Origin: Paraphoma chrysanthemicola
Taxonomy: Eukaryota > Ascomycota > Dothideomycetes > Pleosporales > Phaeosphaeriaceae
Direction of reading: 5' to 3'
NCBI GenBank assembly: GCA_020744225.1
Contig: JAGMWG010000007.1
Span: forward strand, 124,001-188,000
DNA length: 64,000 nucleotides
The position numbers and the translations under genes were made by a program. Below, in pieces: positions 32,822-43,496 of the stretch (positions are counted from its first letter, which is position 1; every line of letters starts with the position of its first letter). The notes under the pieces were generated by a model. It had not been told where the DNA came from, searched no databases, and was given only the letters and a program-made list of their open reading frames with translations.

Positions 32822-35130
32822 TCATACGCCGTGATCCACAAGGTCCAAAAGCGGTCCCCACGCAGCTCCATTGAACACATCATGTATTGCAACAGAACCA
32901 GAGCCCGCCATAATGTCCGTTGGCAAGCCCCAGTCAACAACATGGTGGTTATTGAAGGTGGAGTAGTCGGTGACACCAGCGTACTGCAGGCCATGGGAAC
33001 TTTGTGCATGGGATTGAGGGAAGGCGTCAGTGCCGAGGAAGTCCGTCGCTAGATAACCTGGGCCATCGAACATATTTGTTGACGCGTCCTCGAGACCTAA
33101 GCCTTGAGGGTTCCCAATCCCACTGCGACCAGAGCTAGTGCCACCGTTCTGCTGCGTATATTGCTGATACCCGTCGAGATCGATCGGTCCATTCTGGTGT
33201 GCTTGTCTTTGCATGGTTGGCCCTGAAGAAGACCGTACCGGCTGCTGCGAGTGCCTTGTAGGTCTCCTTCGCTGCTGGTCATGTGGAAGACTTTGGGCTT
33301 CTCTTGACGGCCAATCCGAGCCTGTGTCCTCTCTGGTTCGTTTATGGCCTCGAGGAGTTCGGAGCGACTGATTGAAGGCATTTGCAGATGCTATGTCCGA
33401 TGCCTTTGGCGTCTGAATATTCTCAAGCAGCATCGAGAGTACATCACAACAATTCCTGGTCATGCGCCACCTTCGTGTCATGGTTCTGAGTACCTTCAGT
33501 GAGGCAGAAATATCACTAAAATATGAATCAGCATTTCGAATTTGGCTTAGGTGTGAAGAATCCACCTGATAGCGTTAGTCATGCTGTGAAGCTTCAGCTG
33601 ACATGTAAAAGCCATGACGAGGCCACTCATCCACACAGCGTTGATGAATCCAGGCCAGAAGAGAAGCCCACCGCTGTCAATGTGAGATTCTAGCGTTCGA
33701 ATGATTGCCCTTGCTGCGCCGATGCAAATCTGTGCAGCGTGGCAGAATTCTGCGGAGGTCGGATCCAGGGAAAGCGATGGTCTATTGACCAGAAGAAGCA
33801 GCTGCTGACGGGCCACCGAGAAGAAGATGTCTTGGTCAAACGATGCAGTCTGTGGATTTGAGCCACGTGCAGAAGTGGACGTGGAAATGTAAGGCAGGCT
33901 ATTTCCCCACGCATCAACATCTGCTTTTAGGAACAAGATGTTGTGCCGACTAGCGGTGCGGGCATGAATAGACTTGTGGAACATTTCAACCATTCGTCCC
34001 ACTAATTGAGAAAAGCGAACGAACTGCGCTTGTATGGATTGGTTCTCCCGGCGCCGTTGTGAAGTTTGATCGTTTTCGAAACCGGGTCTATTCGGCGATG
34101 CATCTTGCGGTCTCTCTTCTTCGGCCGGTGTTGCAGGCTCCTCCCTGTGCTCGTGTGCATCGCTGGACGAACATGTGGACCCGCCGTGTCGACCCGGATG
34201 ATTTGCTGGTAAGTGCAGGATAGTCTCTTTTGGGGTAGTGCCTTCGTGATTGCCGTCCGTGGATCGCACTGGTTGGTGAAGGTCGTTGTCACCAGGCGCA
34301 CATACATCGAAATCGTCGTCTCGAATACCCAGCGGATGTCCTAAGGATTGACTCACGAAACGGTCCAATGTATACGCACTCCAAAAGACCCTTTTACGCA
34401 TCTCTCGCGTGTCGTCTTTCAGACTCAAGTACCGGAACGGGCATCGATGTAAGCCGGACTTGAACATGGACTGCAACACAAGACCGCCTGCTGTTGAGGC
34501 AGCCCGCAGGTCCATAATTGCCACAAAATAAAGCTGTCCAGCCAGCAGCGCTTGCGTCGAAACTAGATCGCAGTTGAGCGAGATCATGCTCAAGGCCAGC
34601 ATAAGCTGTCGCTGCGAGCGAATCTGTGATTTGCCCAGGGAAGTTATTTCAGGCCGATCGAGCTTGGCTATGCTGAACAGACATTGGAAGATGATGGCAG
34701 TGCTGAGAGACTTTGGTTTGATGGCCTGACCACCTACATACAGGCTCTCTAGATCTTCCAGGCACGTTGGCCCATGGAGGAAGGGAAATAGTGGATGCCA
34801 TGTACGAAAATAGGTGATCAAGAGCTCTTTGGCGGCCGCATGATCAGGCAGGCTTCCTAAATCCTCGATGTTGCTTGGGAACCAGGACTCCTTGGTTGGA
34901 GGGTCGCTTCCAAGAATGCAATCTTCGGGTGATGGTAAGCTTGCAAGAGTCCGGGCGCTGCTCACATTGTCGTTTGCATTTCGCTGCGGGCTGGGAGGAG
35001 CGGTCGCTGCAGCATGCGAAAATGCGCGTCGTACTGTATTGATGAAAAAGACCCCGGACGAACTTCCCACGAACAGACTCTCTCCATTTGGCTGCGCTCG
35101 CAGTGTGCCGATCTCGTTTGGGATGAGCAT
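32822..35130 (-). CDS. Fungal transcription-factor middle-homology protein without visible zinc cluster, 752 aa
   Basis: Exons 33566-35130 and 32822-33515 with a 50-bp intron. Near the start it has GESLFVGSSSGVFFINTVRRAF, and then the fungal-specific TF domain (PF04082 type): LLITYFRTWHPLFPFLHGPT, ALLAGQLYFVAIMDLRAAS, KSGLHRCPFRY and MRKRVFWSAYTLDRFVS. This region normally sits C-terminal to a Zn2Cys6 cluster. I searched the 560 bp upstream on this strand and found no C-x2-C-x6-C pattern that could be spliced in. The protein therefore either lost its DNA-binding part or never had one. The C-terminal third is Gln/Ser/Asn-rich, like an activation region. Next to a small Zn2Cys6 protein and metabolic genes, a regulatory role is plausible. 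Confidence 0.75.
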
Positions 35131-35693
35131 GAGTGATTAGAATGGAGGGACTGATTAGTCCTCATTGTTCATTTGCAAGAGCACCAGCGCAGCTCGAATG
35201 CTTGCAGGTAGAGTGCTTCATAGTCTTGAGTGGGTGGATTCAGCAATAAGCTGAGGTGTCAGTCGCCTCAGCGAATTCGCCCGACAGAGGTTGGGATTGG
35301 TGCCAAGCCAGCCACACGCTAACATCAAGAGGACCCCGCAAATTCTCAGGTGATTTGGTAGGTCCCCTGTCACTTCCATCTCAAGCCAACTCCTTGACAG
35401 TGTGCATGAAACCCATCTAATCCTTATCACATTCTTTCGCCACATTGCAATAAGCTTAAATGCTGCTGATTGTGGCAACATTTGAACAATGATCACCAGT
35501 GAACCTCAAACACAATTTGTAGATGAACTCAGCAGGACTTTGAGAAGTGCTAACATCGAGAAAATCCGACCCAGGCTTATTCTGATACACTTGATCTACT
35601 GGACTGAGAGAATGGACCAAGCATCATTCCTGACTTCTACACCACAGCCATGTGGACTACGGCCGCATTTCTCACGTCCAACATTCTCGTCAT
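35131..35693. other. Intergenic, 5' region of the middle-homology protein gene
   Basis: No gene supported. No CGG-N12-CCG palindrome found by eye and no zinc-cluster exon. Confidence 0.4.
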
Positions 35694-37369
35694 TCAATAC
35701 ACATAGAAGACCTTCGTCTCGTTATCGGATCGTCTAAGCTTACGATTGCGACGCACAAGATCGACCTTCATACCCCATGCCAGAAGTGCGCAGAGCAACG
35801 AAAACCCAGCGCTAGAGCCCATTGCCATCGCGTATCGTGGCTCGTCACTCTTTGGCCAAAGATACTATACTCCTGTCAGCGAGATTGCTAAAAGATGCAT
35901 ATCAATGACCTACCGGAGTCCATATGAAGCTCACATTGGCAATGGAGTTCACGATTGCGTATGCGGCCGCCTTCTTCTCCTGTGTTTGGCCGCATGTACT
36001 GCCGACCCAACCGAGAATAATACTGTTGACACCATATGTCCCAATAGTGAATACGAACATAGCAAAGTATCGCACTCCGGTGTTGAGTGTGGCGCAGCCA
36101 ATTACGAAACCAGCGATCGCAACAGCTTTAGAAATGGTAATATGCCATGTACGTTCGTTGAACTTCCCTGAGGAGATTGACCAGGCGATTGAGATTGCTC
36201 CTGCAATCAAATACGGAGGGCAGGTCAAAACGAGAGTGATTGTGGTATTGAAACCCAGGGTTCTGCAGAGCCAGGATTAGCAAACACATCCAATACTAAA
36301 GCGTCGTCAGTACTTACTCCACAACGGTGGGAAAGAAGTTCTTGAATCCGTTGGCGGCCAAGTGCATATGCTGCATGAAAGCAAAGATCCAGACTCGGTA
36401 ATCTAATGCAGCTTCTTTTAGACCCGTGAACGTGGAGGACTTATCTCGCTTGCCTACAGTATCTCGATGAATGCGATCGTATGCGAGCTGACGTTCCTCA
36501 GGTGTCAACCACTTCGTCGTGAGCGGCTCATCAGGCAGCGTGAATACGGCACCAATCGCCACCACAAAGGTCACAACACCTTGCAAGATGAACAGCCATT
36601 GCCAGCCGGCCAGCCCCGCAGACTTGTCGAGGCCATGGAAGACCCCGGCGGCGATGAGGCCGGCCAATGCCGTTGCCAGTATATTGCCCGTATAAAGGAT
36701 ACTGATGCGCGTCGCCACCTCCTTCCTCGTGTAGAATGTCGAGAGCAAGTATAGTGCGCCGGGATAATACGGTGCCTCTGTTACACCAAGAAAGAATCTC
36801 GTAAGCAGCAAGCCGTGGTAGTTCGTCGCAAGCGCCGTCAGGGCCGATACGATGGCCCAAACTGCCATCCAGAAAGAGAGGTAGTACGAAGGACGAACGC
36901 GGGTCAGGATCATGTTCGATGGTAGTTGCCCGATGATGTACCCAACGAAGAGGATGGAAACGCAGGTCTGGTACTCCGTTCCTTTGAGGTTCTAGTTGTT
37001 CAAGGCGTCAGAAACTATGGGTGTGCGCTTCTACTGTCACGGCACTTACCAGGTCTCGTTCCAGACGGTTCAGGCGTGCGAGTGCTATGGCGTTTCTGTC
37101 GAGGCTGTTGGTAGGGACTGTCAGCGCTCATCCCTGCGCAGGCGCCTCACAGATGTCACATACTAGTTCAACCAGAACATCAGCCAGAGTGTTGGCATGA
37201 TCCACAAGTCCAGCTTCTTCACCAGCTTGATCTCTGCCGGCGAAGTCTTCTCATGGGCGCCAGAATAATCCAATTGGACGCCATCGTCGTCTTGGAGGAC
37301 TTGGGCTTTATGGTAGCCCACGTTAGACTCGACGACCTCGAGTTGTTCGAACGAGTTCTTCTTCGACAT
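35694..37369 (-). CDS. MFS transporter, Dal5 / anion:cation symporter type, 484 aa
   Basis: Five exons: 37164-37369, 37050-37104, 36318-36991, 35914-36262 and 35694-35864; phases close. After a 45-residue cytosolic N-terminus come about 12 membrane segments. Family marks: DLWIMPTLWLMFWLNYLDRNAIALARL in TM1, YIIGQLPSNMILTRVRPSYY, the TM4 region LLTRFFLGVTEAPYYPGALYLLS, and GWVGSTCGQTQEKKAAAYAIVNS later. This is the allantoate/nicotinate/organic-anion group (ACS family). Bacterial tartrate carrier TtuB belongs to the same family. It is divergent from the small Zn2Cys6 gene. Uptake of an organic acid is inferred from family and neighbours. Confidence 0.88.
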
Positions 37370-38258
37370 AATGAGGTTCTTTGTGCGGTGGGTAGGTAGT
37401 AGGATTAGGGCAAGATGAATGTGAACCGTATGATCGGAATGGACTTTATATCAGTAGCTGCCCGGCATGGTCGAATCTCCGCATGTCCAGCCGCACTGAC
37501 TTCCCCGCGCTACCCCAGAAAACGGTTGCTTATCTCCAGGTTCTTGCTGCTGGCTCGTGCTCGGCTAGAGTCGAGGCAGATATATCATCCTGAAAGATAC
37601 ACTGCGCCAATCGTGTAGGGACCGTGACTCCGGCCTCATGTGAAGACCGCCGCAGCCAATTGACATTCGATTGTAAGAACAGGTAAGATCAATACAGTGC
37701 CGCGATAGATATAGTCTGCCGTCCTGCCTCTGCAAGGCTATTTTATCCTTATGGTACAGGAGCGCCACGATGTTGCTCTATGCATACTACCTACGGACTA
37801 AGAATGAATAAATAATCATATTGATGACAATAGGCCATCGAAAGCATGCTAGTTACTATTTTGAAGACTACAGCATTTCGCAGTGTTTGATGGTAGTGAA
37901 GCAGAACACTGTCGGCGAATATTTCATGGCTGACTGCAAGAGAAGCCAACTACCATTGACTGTTCGGTCACATAAGTCTAGAGCATCAGCATATGAGCTG
38001 CTATACACTCTCTATCCCGGATTGACCAAAAATTCTGTTCTGATGGCTTTTCGATTATGGGATTATGTGGCTTTCGGCGTGTCAACTGCTCAAAGGCTAA
38101 GGCTCGTTACGTCATTGGCTGCGCCTAAATATTCTGCCGCAACCCCTCCCGCGCCCGAACCTGTGCTCACATTTCATCAGCATAAACTCACCCTGGGCCT
38201 CCCGCAGCCCAATCTGCACCGGTCATTCATTTAGCCGCAGAAGTGATGCCCTCTGAGC
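37370..38258. promoter_or_regulatory. Divergent promoter of MFS carrier and small Zn2Cys6 regulator
   Basis: 889 bp without a gene. It contains CGG-N12-CCG at 38220-38237, and two CGG-N13-CCG arrangements at 37463-37481 and 37631-37649, the first 94 bp before the carrier ATG. A 137-codon + frame at 37821-38234 has no domain. Confidence 0.5.
38220..38237. promoter_or_regulatory. CGG-N12-CCG palindrome before the Zn2Cys6 gene
   Basis: The sequence is CGGTCATTCATTTAGCCG, followed by C. It ends 21 bp before the ATG of the regulator gene. Spacing equals the sites at 31214 and 40941. A position so close to the ATG could mean autoregulation. Confidence 0.45.
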
Positions 38259-39263
38259 ATGTCCGGCAGATCATCGGAGAAGAGTACGCGAAGTAGCATT
38301 GCATGTCTCGCGTGTCGAGCGAGGAAACACCGAGTATGTTATTCTCCCAGTCCCTGAGATGCTGTGATTGATTGCCAATAGTGCAGCGGAGAAAAGTAAG
38401 CAACGCGACGGCGGCACCACTATTGCCAGCACGAGCAGTTTGTAGGATTCACGAGCGCTAATTATGCTGTAGACCGCGATGTGCGCAATGCAAGTCAAAT
38501 AAAGTGCCCTGCGAGTGGCCTGCTCAACAGAAGCGGTAAGTTACTGTCTCACCTTGTTGAATGAAAGATTGACAGTAAAAGTGGCCCGCCGAAGCAGTAC
38601 ATCAACAGCATAGAGTCACGCCTCGCGGAAACGGAAAACGTCCTCTTAGCTCTACTCAGCCAGGTCACTTTCGAACAGCTTCAGGCCAGCTTTCAGTCCG
38701 TCGTTGGTTTGGCTCGCGCTAGAAGTCCATCACTCGAGCAAGCAGAGAGTGATTCGCCAAGCTCTCCGGTCACGCGAAGGGATCCCGCCCATTGGGCATC
38801 TTTCCCACTGGACTCGCCGGAGAACGTCAGGCGCTGGTGGGAGGTAAGAAGGTCTTCACTTCAACAACCTGGACCCGAAAGTCAATTTGCAGCGGCGAGT
38901 TGCTTGCCAGCTCCTGAAAGCAACGCATCATATCCTTTTTATGGTGGAGACGCAAAAATGCTTGGGAATGTCCAACGGGAGAATGAGCTACCTACTCATG
39001 GGACGGACATTGGAGCACACTTTTCTGGGAACAGCGAACCAAACAACAGCGTACCCGATATGTCCTTCGACGCGCATTATGTCAGTGAAAGCACTGTGGA
39101 CACTTCTTTGGCGGCAATTGATCCACAGGGAAGTGTAACGTATGAACAAACGACACTGGAGCGTAGCGAGACTGCTAGGAGCGACGTGTCTACAGCACCA
39201 CTTGCACAAAGCGACGTTGCTCTGCAATTATCGGATGAATTCAAACATGATTATCTGTGGTAA
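38259..39263 (+). CDS. Small Zn2Cys6 transcription factor, 279 aa
   Basis: Exons 38259-38333, 38382-38395 (14 nt), 38473-38535 and 38576-39263. Splicing yields a perfect binuclear cluster: C16-x2-C19-x6-C26-x6-C33-x2-C36-x6-C43, with CLACRARKHRCSGEKPRC. The tiny second exon carries C26 and SGEK. A linker and coiled segment follow: GPPKQYINSIESRLAETENV...LLSQVTFEQLQ, a usual dimerisation element. DPAHWASFPLDSPENVRRWWE comes next, then an acidic Ser/Thr-rich tail ending in FKHDYLW. There is no middle-homology domain, so the protein is short for the class. It is divergent from the MFS carrier gene. It likely binds CGG half-sites and is a candidate regulator of the cluster. Confidence 0.85.
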
Positions 39264-39746
39264 AATCACTTCAATCTTTTTCACGAACATCGTGCTCGTG
39301 GTTCACTCAACACCATGAGACTTTGGTGTAGACAAGTCCTACGCAGCAACGACTGTCAATACTATCTGACGTCATAGGCATGAAGAGACGACGTGATGCA
39401 GAAAATGTCATGTCGGGATATAGTTGGTGCAATTAGACCAAGGTTGATCGTTGTGAAAGTTGCATACTCATCGCAGTAAAAGCCCAAATCGATGAGAAAA
39501 GGCGAAGGGGGTAACTATGGCCTAGTTCAGTGCGAGACGTAAAGATGTGATGTAAAGTGAAAGCGGAGTAACCCAAACAAATTCGAAGACACGGCCTTTC
39601 GAGGACACGGAAAAGAGAAGGGAATCATATTCATCCTGCTGGAGGGGTCATCCCCAACACTGAGGGAAGTATGGCTACAAATCTAGCGAGGGTTCTTTTG
39701 CCCAATATTTACGCACGCCAAACCTCTAATTCACTACATGTACAAT
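39264..39746. other. Intergenic between convergent regulator and reductase genes
   Basis: No gene supported; 3' regions only. Confidence 0.4.
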
Positions 39747-40788
39747 CTATATGTTTACTTGCTCCGGCACAACGCTCAACAATTGTTCGCCCAGCACACC
39801 CCTCTTTGCATTCTCCATCGCATGCTTCTCCATATGCGCCAATGTCTCAACGGTATGCGTGCCCAAATGCGGTACTAGCAATGCGCGTTCGTTCTTTACA
39901 AGCCTCTCATCAATCAACGGCTCTCTTTCGTATACATCAAGTCCCACCGCCGCGACGTGACCTTCGTCTAGTGCTTTTGCCATCGCTGCTTCATCGATGA
40001 TCGCTCCACGGGCGGTATTCACAATGACAACACCTGGTTTCATCTTTGCAATCTCAGCAGGCCCAATGAGGTGCTTTGTTGCTGCGGATAGGGGCACGTG
40101 GACGGAAATAATATCGCTTTCCGCAAGGAGCTGGTCGAAAGACACATACGGCGCGCCTAGAGCCAGTTCTTCGGACAGAGGTTTCCGGTTGTGATACACG
40201 ACTTTGAGCCCAAATGGCTCGGCCCTGCGCTTCACGGCGCGACCAATGCGGCCCATGCCGAGAATGCCTAATGTCTTGTTCTGAGGATCATGGCCAAAGT
40301 CGACTCCTTTCTTGAAGTTTCCTTGACGCAGCGCGCTGAAGGAAGGGTTTAGTTGGCGAAGCGCACCGAGTAGTAGGAATAAAGTAAGATCGGCGGTCGC
40401 GTTGGTGACAGGATCTGGTGCATAAGTGACGGTGATGTTGCGCGCGGTGCAGGCTTGAACATCGATCTGGTCGTAACCGGCTCCGTTGTGGCAGATGTAT
40501 TTTATTGACGAAGGCAGACGGTCGATGAAGTCTTTGTCAAAGTTGCCGGCAACCTGGAAATTCAGCGGGTGACAAGTTTATTGGCAATGATGAACCTACT
40601 GCGCCACTCGCAGAGGTGCGATATATTGCTTGAATGTCTCCATATTTGGTTTGTAGATCAGAAAAGAACTCCTGGCGTGATTTGCTTGTGACCACCTCAG
40701 TGCGTGCTACCTTTTGTAGAGCTTCATATGCGTCTCGAGCATGTCGGACAGGGTTGAAGAAGAGTATGCGTGGAAGTGCAGCAACCAT
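39747..40788 (-). CDS. D-isomer-specific 2-hydroxyacid dehydrogenase (glyoxylate/hydroxypyruvate-reductase-like), 331 aa
   Basis: Exons 40600-40788 and 39747-40553 around a 46-bp intron; the junction reads ASGAVAGNFDKDF. Marks: HNGAGYDQIDV, the Rossmann loop LGILGMGRIGRAVKRRAEPFG, then VVYHNRKP, where an Arg replaces the NAD-selecting Asp and suggests NADPH use. Catalytic residues are present: Arg in NTARGAIIDE, Glu in DVYEREPL, and His in VPHLGTHTVET. Enzymes of this group reduce glyoxylate or hydroxypyruvate. In bacterial tartrate pathways a hydroxypyruvate reductase follows tartrate dehydrogenase, matching the neighbourhood. No PTS1 or signal peptide, so probably cytosolic. The substrate is inferred. 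Confidence 0.88.
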
Positions 40789-42212
40789 TGTGAAGCTAGT
40801 GTTCTTTGCTGATCTCCCTCCATGCGGTTTCCATGGTGATTAATATCTGTTTCAATTTTCGCCTCGAGACTATTCGATATTCGCCAAACGATGATCGGTA
40901 CAATAATCAGGCGAGCGTCAAAGCCCAAATTGATGTGGTGCGGCTAATCTTTCAGCCGCATCCATAGTCCCAACGGCGGGGGCTGGTTGATAAGCGGTAA
41001 TGTGGTTGAATTGTGCTGCAAGCTTGAAAATGCTGATACATCTCATGCTGTTTCGAAAGTACTAGATCTGAGAGAAAATGGCCTCAAAGACGTTTGGATT
41101 TGACAGCTCGATGCGATGCTACTTACGGCTGTCACTTGGCGGTGCTGGAGATAGACTGTCACGTTCTCGGTCACCTCAATGGCATAAGGACAAAGACAAA
41201 TGCTATGGAAATAATTCAAGGTCTCATTTATCCCGATATTCCTATTTTGTCATTGTTCAACGACAAAAGATGACGAATATCCATTGAGCGCTTCTGTTTG
41301 TAGCAAAGAAAAGGTTGTCGCCTACCTAGGTACTGCTCATCAACTTCTCCAATAAATTATCTCGTTCGCTACACCCCTGTGCGTTGATACAGTTGCAGCG
41401 CGAATGGTTCTCAGTATTTGTAGAGCTCTCCTCAATCACCTTGCGTGTGTATTCACTATGAAATTTGCGCTAAAGCAACACACGGATGAGAGGGCCTTCA
41501 TAATTGTCTTACAAGACATCTCAAGGTGCAGTACTGATATTTTGGGCAGCTAATATATCAAGAATGTTACGACATAGAAGAAAGTAGTTAAGATTATATA
41601 GATGGAGTACGTAATATTAGAAGCAAAGCAGCCTCATTGCATGCAGCAACAAGGCGTGCCGCTTGGAAGGGTTTACCGATCGCAGATTGAAGCTCTCTAG
41701 AACCACCTTCGAAAGCTGCATTCGAAGAGAATAAGGTTAGTGCTGGGAATGCGGGCCTTAGCAGCGGGCAGGTTTGCAATACATGCTCTCTTCCAACCAA
41801 CCGCGGTTTCCCCTTATGACCGGGTTTCAAACATACCGGGGTACGAAATGTTCCGATGACAGGGGAGAAATGTGGAGAACCCTGTCGGCACTACTATGAA
41901 ATCTCCGACTGTTTCATCTGTCTCATGCTCTCGGATTATTTTCCGCCTATTGCTGGAGTCATGTCTTGTGGTGTGTGCACATGTGCGAAACATCTGCCGA
42001 GAGCGATGCCTATGCTGGGATGGCGGCGCTGGGCATCGAATATATCGTACTACACCGCAGATTGAAGGAGTATGAATGGATGCGCAGGGTGGAAGAAGGA
42101 GCGCCGCATTATGAGCGCGACATGGTTTTTGAAAGGGCGTCCTTCTTATAAGAATGGAAGCTCGTGGGCGTTGTGACCGTTAGAATCCCAGTCCATCTCA
42201 CAGCTGCTCAAC
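40789..42212. other. Intergenic, 5' regions of the reductase and HEFGH-protein genes
   Basis: No gene supported. Holds the palindrome at 40939-40960 and an A/T-rich part near 41330-41620. Short frames at 41594-41830 and 41856-42151 have no domain. Confidence 0.4.
40939..40960. promoter_or_regulatory. Perfect 7-bp inverted repeat containing CGG-N12-CCG
   Basis: TGCGGCT at 40939-40945 and AGCCGCA at 40954-40960 with an 8-nt spacer. The inner core CGG (40941) and CCG (40956) are 12 nt apart. It lies about 150 bp before the reductase ATG. Same core spacing as at 31214 and 38220. Confidence 0.5.
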
Positions 42213-43496
42213 ATGGTTTCGTCCCGGCAAACTTTCCTCCTCGCTCTTCTGCACAGCTTCAACGCTGCTGCTGCACCGACACTACAAGCGCGCGCGCCGC
42301 CAGCGACGTTTACCGCCAACAATGCCATCGGACCCGGTGGCAGCAGCTTTACGGACAGCGCCCACTTCCGTGTATATGGAGCCACCGGAACCACGGCCAC
42401 AAACTCGCTGAACATGCTGGAAGGCGCATATAGCTGTTTTGTCGATACGCTAGGATGGCGCTCTTCGGGTCTTGCCTTCAACGATGCCTCAGATGCCGAT
42501 GGGCCTTGGACAAAGGTCAACGTCTACTCAGTCTCCGAGCTTTCCGGAGCAGCAGGCGTGATGCACAGCGACTACGCGACTGGTATGTCATGGCTAGAGG
42601 TCATGCGGGAATACTTGGCGAACCCCGGTGTGACAATCCACGAATTTGGCCACGGAATGACCTACCACGCAAAGACTTGGGTAGACCAAGGCCGAACGGG
42701 TGCCTGGTGGGAGACTGTCGCCAACTGGTTTGCGGACACATACAAGACATCGCCATTGTGCGCCGACGGCCGCTCGAAGTTTGGCCAGTCAGCTTCTGCA
42801 ACAGAAATCAACCTAAACAAGGTTATCGGCGACTCGTTCCAGGTGCTCGTAGATGGGTCTGCCGGAAGTGGCAACTACTATGAGGCATGGCCGTTCCTAG
42901 CCTACCTGACGTACAATCCCGACAAGTTTGCAGGCCTTGGTACAAACACTATCCGCGAGAGCGTTGCGCAGTACAGCAAAGGCAGCAACGAGACACCGCT
43001 ACACACATTCGCACGCCTGTCGACTGGAGCCACGATGCAGAAGGTCGTGGGGAGGTATTGGGCGCGCATGGCATTTGTCGACATTGGACATCCCACTGCG
43101 CAGTCGGTATTCTTGAGCCAGCGCGGCAGGTTGAACTATGCCAATGTCGACGCGCAGGGAAACGGCGCCTACAAGGTGAAGAGCGCACGACAGCCAAGGT
43201 ATATGGGCGCAAACATCATTCCGCTCAAGAAATCTGGCGATGCAAGCGTCACTGCGAAGATTAGCACAAGTGGAACTTACACTGCGACTCTGTCCATCCG
43301 CAATACAAGTTCGGGTGCAACAAGATACGTCGACTTCGCGAATGGCTCTGCGAGCGCGTCTGTCTCGAGCGCGGAGGAAGCAGCGGTTGTAGTCGCAAAC
43401 ACGCCAGCCCTCGTCCTATACGATCCATTCAGCCTGACCAGCGAGGTCAACAAGGGGTTGGATTATACTCTGACACTGACGGGTGCTACTGCTTAA
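42213..43496 (+). CDS. Secreted HEFGH-motif protein (putative zinc metallopeptidase, DUF6055-like), 427 aa
   Basis: A single exon with ATG at 42213. A signal peptide of about 21 residues ends near NAAAAPTLQAR. The HExxH motif is HEFGHGMTYH at residues 143-152, preceded by a hydrophobic strand (GVTIHEFGH). Twenty residues on, WWETVANWFAD offers Glu167 as a third zinc ligand in gluzincin style. The C-terminal 110 residues are beta-rich (TAKISTSGTYTATLSIRNTSSG), like a carbohydrate- or surface-binding module. The overall pattern resembles secreted fungal and bacterial DUF6055 proteins; that name is from memory and hedged. Peptidase activity is inferred from the motif. It stands alone, with long spacers on both sides. 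Confidence 0.7.
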   Translation: MVSSRQTFLLALLHSFNAAAAPTLQARAPPATFTANNAIGPGGSSFTDSAHFRVYGATGTTATNSLNMLEGAYSCFVDTLGWRSSGLAFNDASDADGPWTKVNVYSVSELSGAAGVMHSDYATGMSWLEVMREYLANPGVTIHEFGHGMTYHAKTWVDQGRTGAWWETVANWFADTYKTSPLCADGRSKFGQSASATEINLNKVIGDSFQVLVDGSAGSGNYYEAWPFLAYLTYNPDKFAGLGTNTIRESVAQYSKGSNETPLHTFARLSTGATMQKVVGRYWARMAFVDIGHPTAQSVFLSQRGRLNYANVDAQGNGAYKVKSARQPRYMGANIIPLKKSGDASVTAKISTSGTYTATLSIRNTSSGATRYVDFANGSASASVSSAEEAAVVVANTPALVLYDPFSLTSEVNKGLDYTLTLTGATA

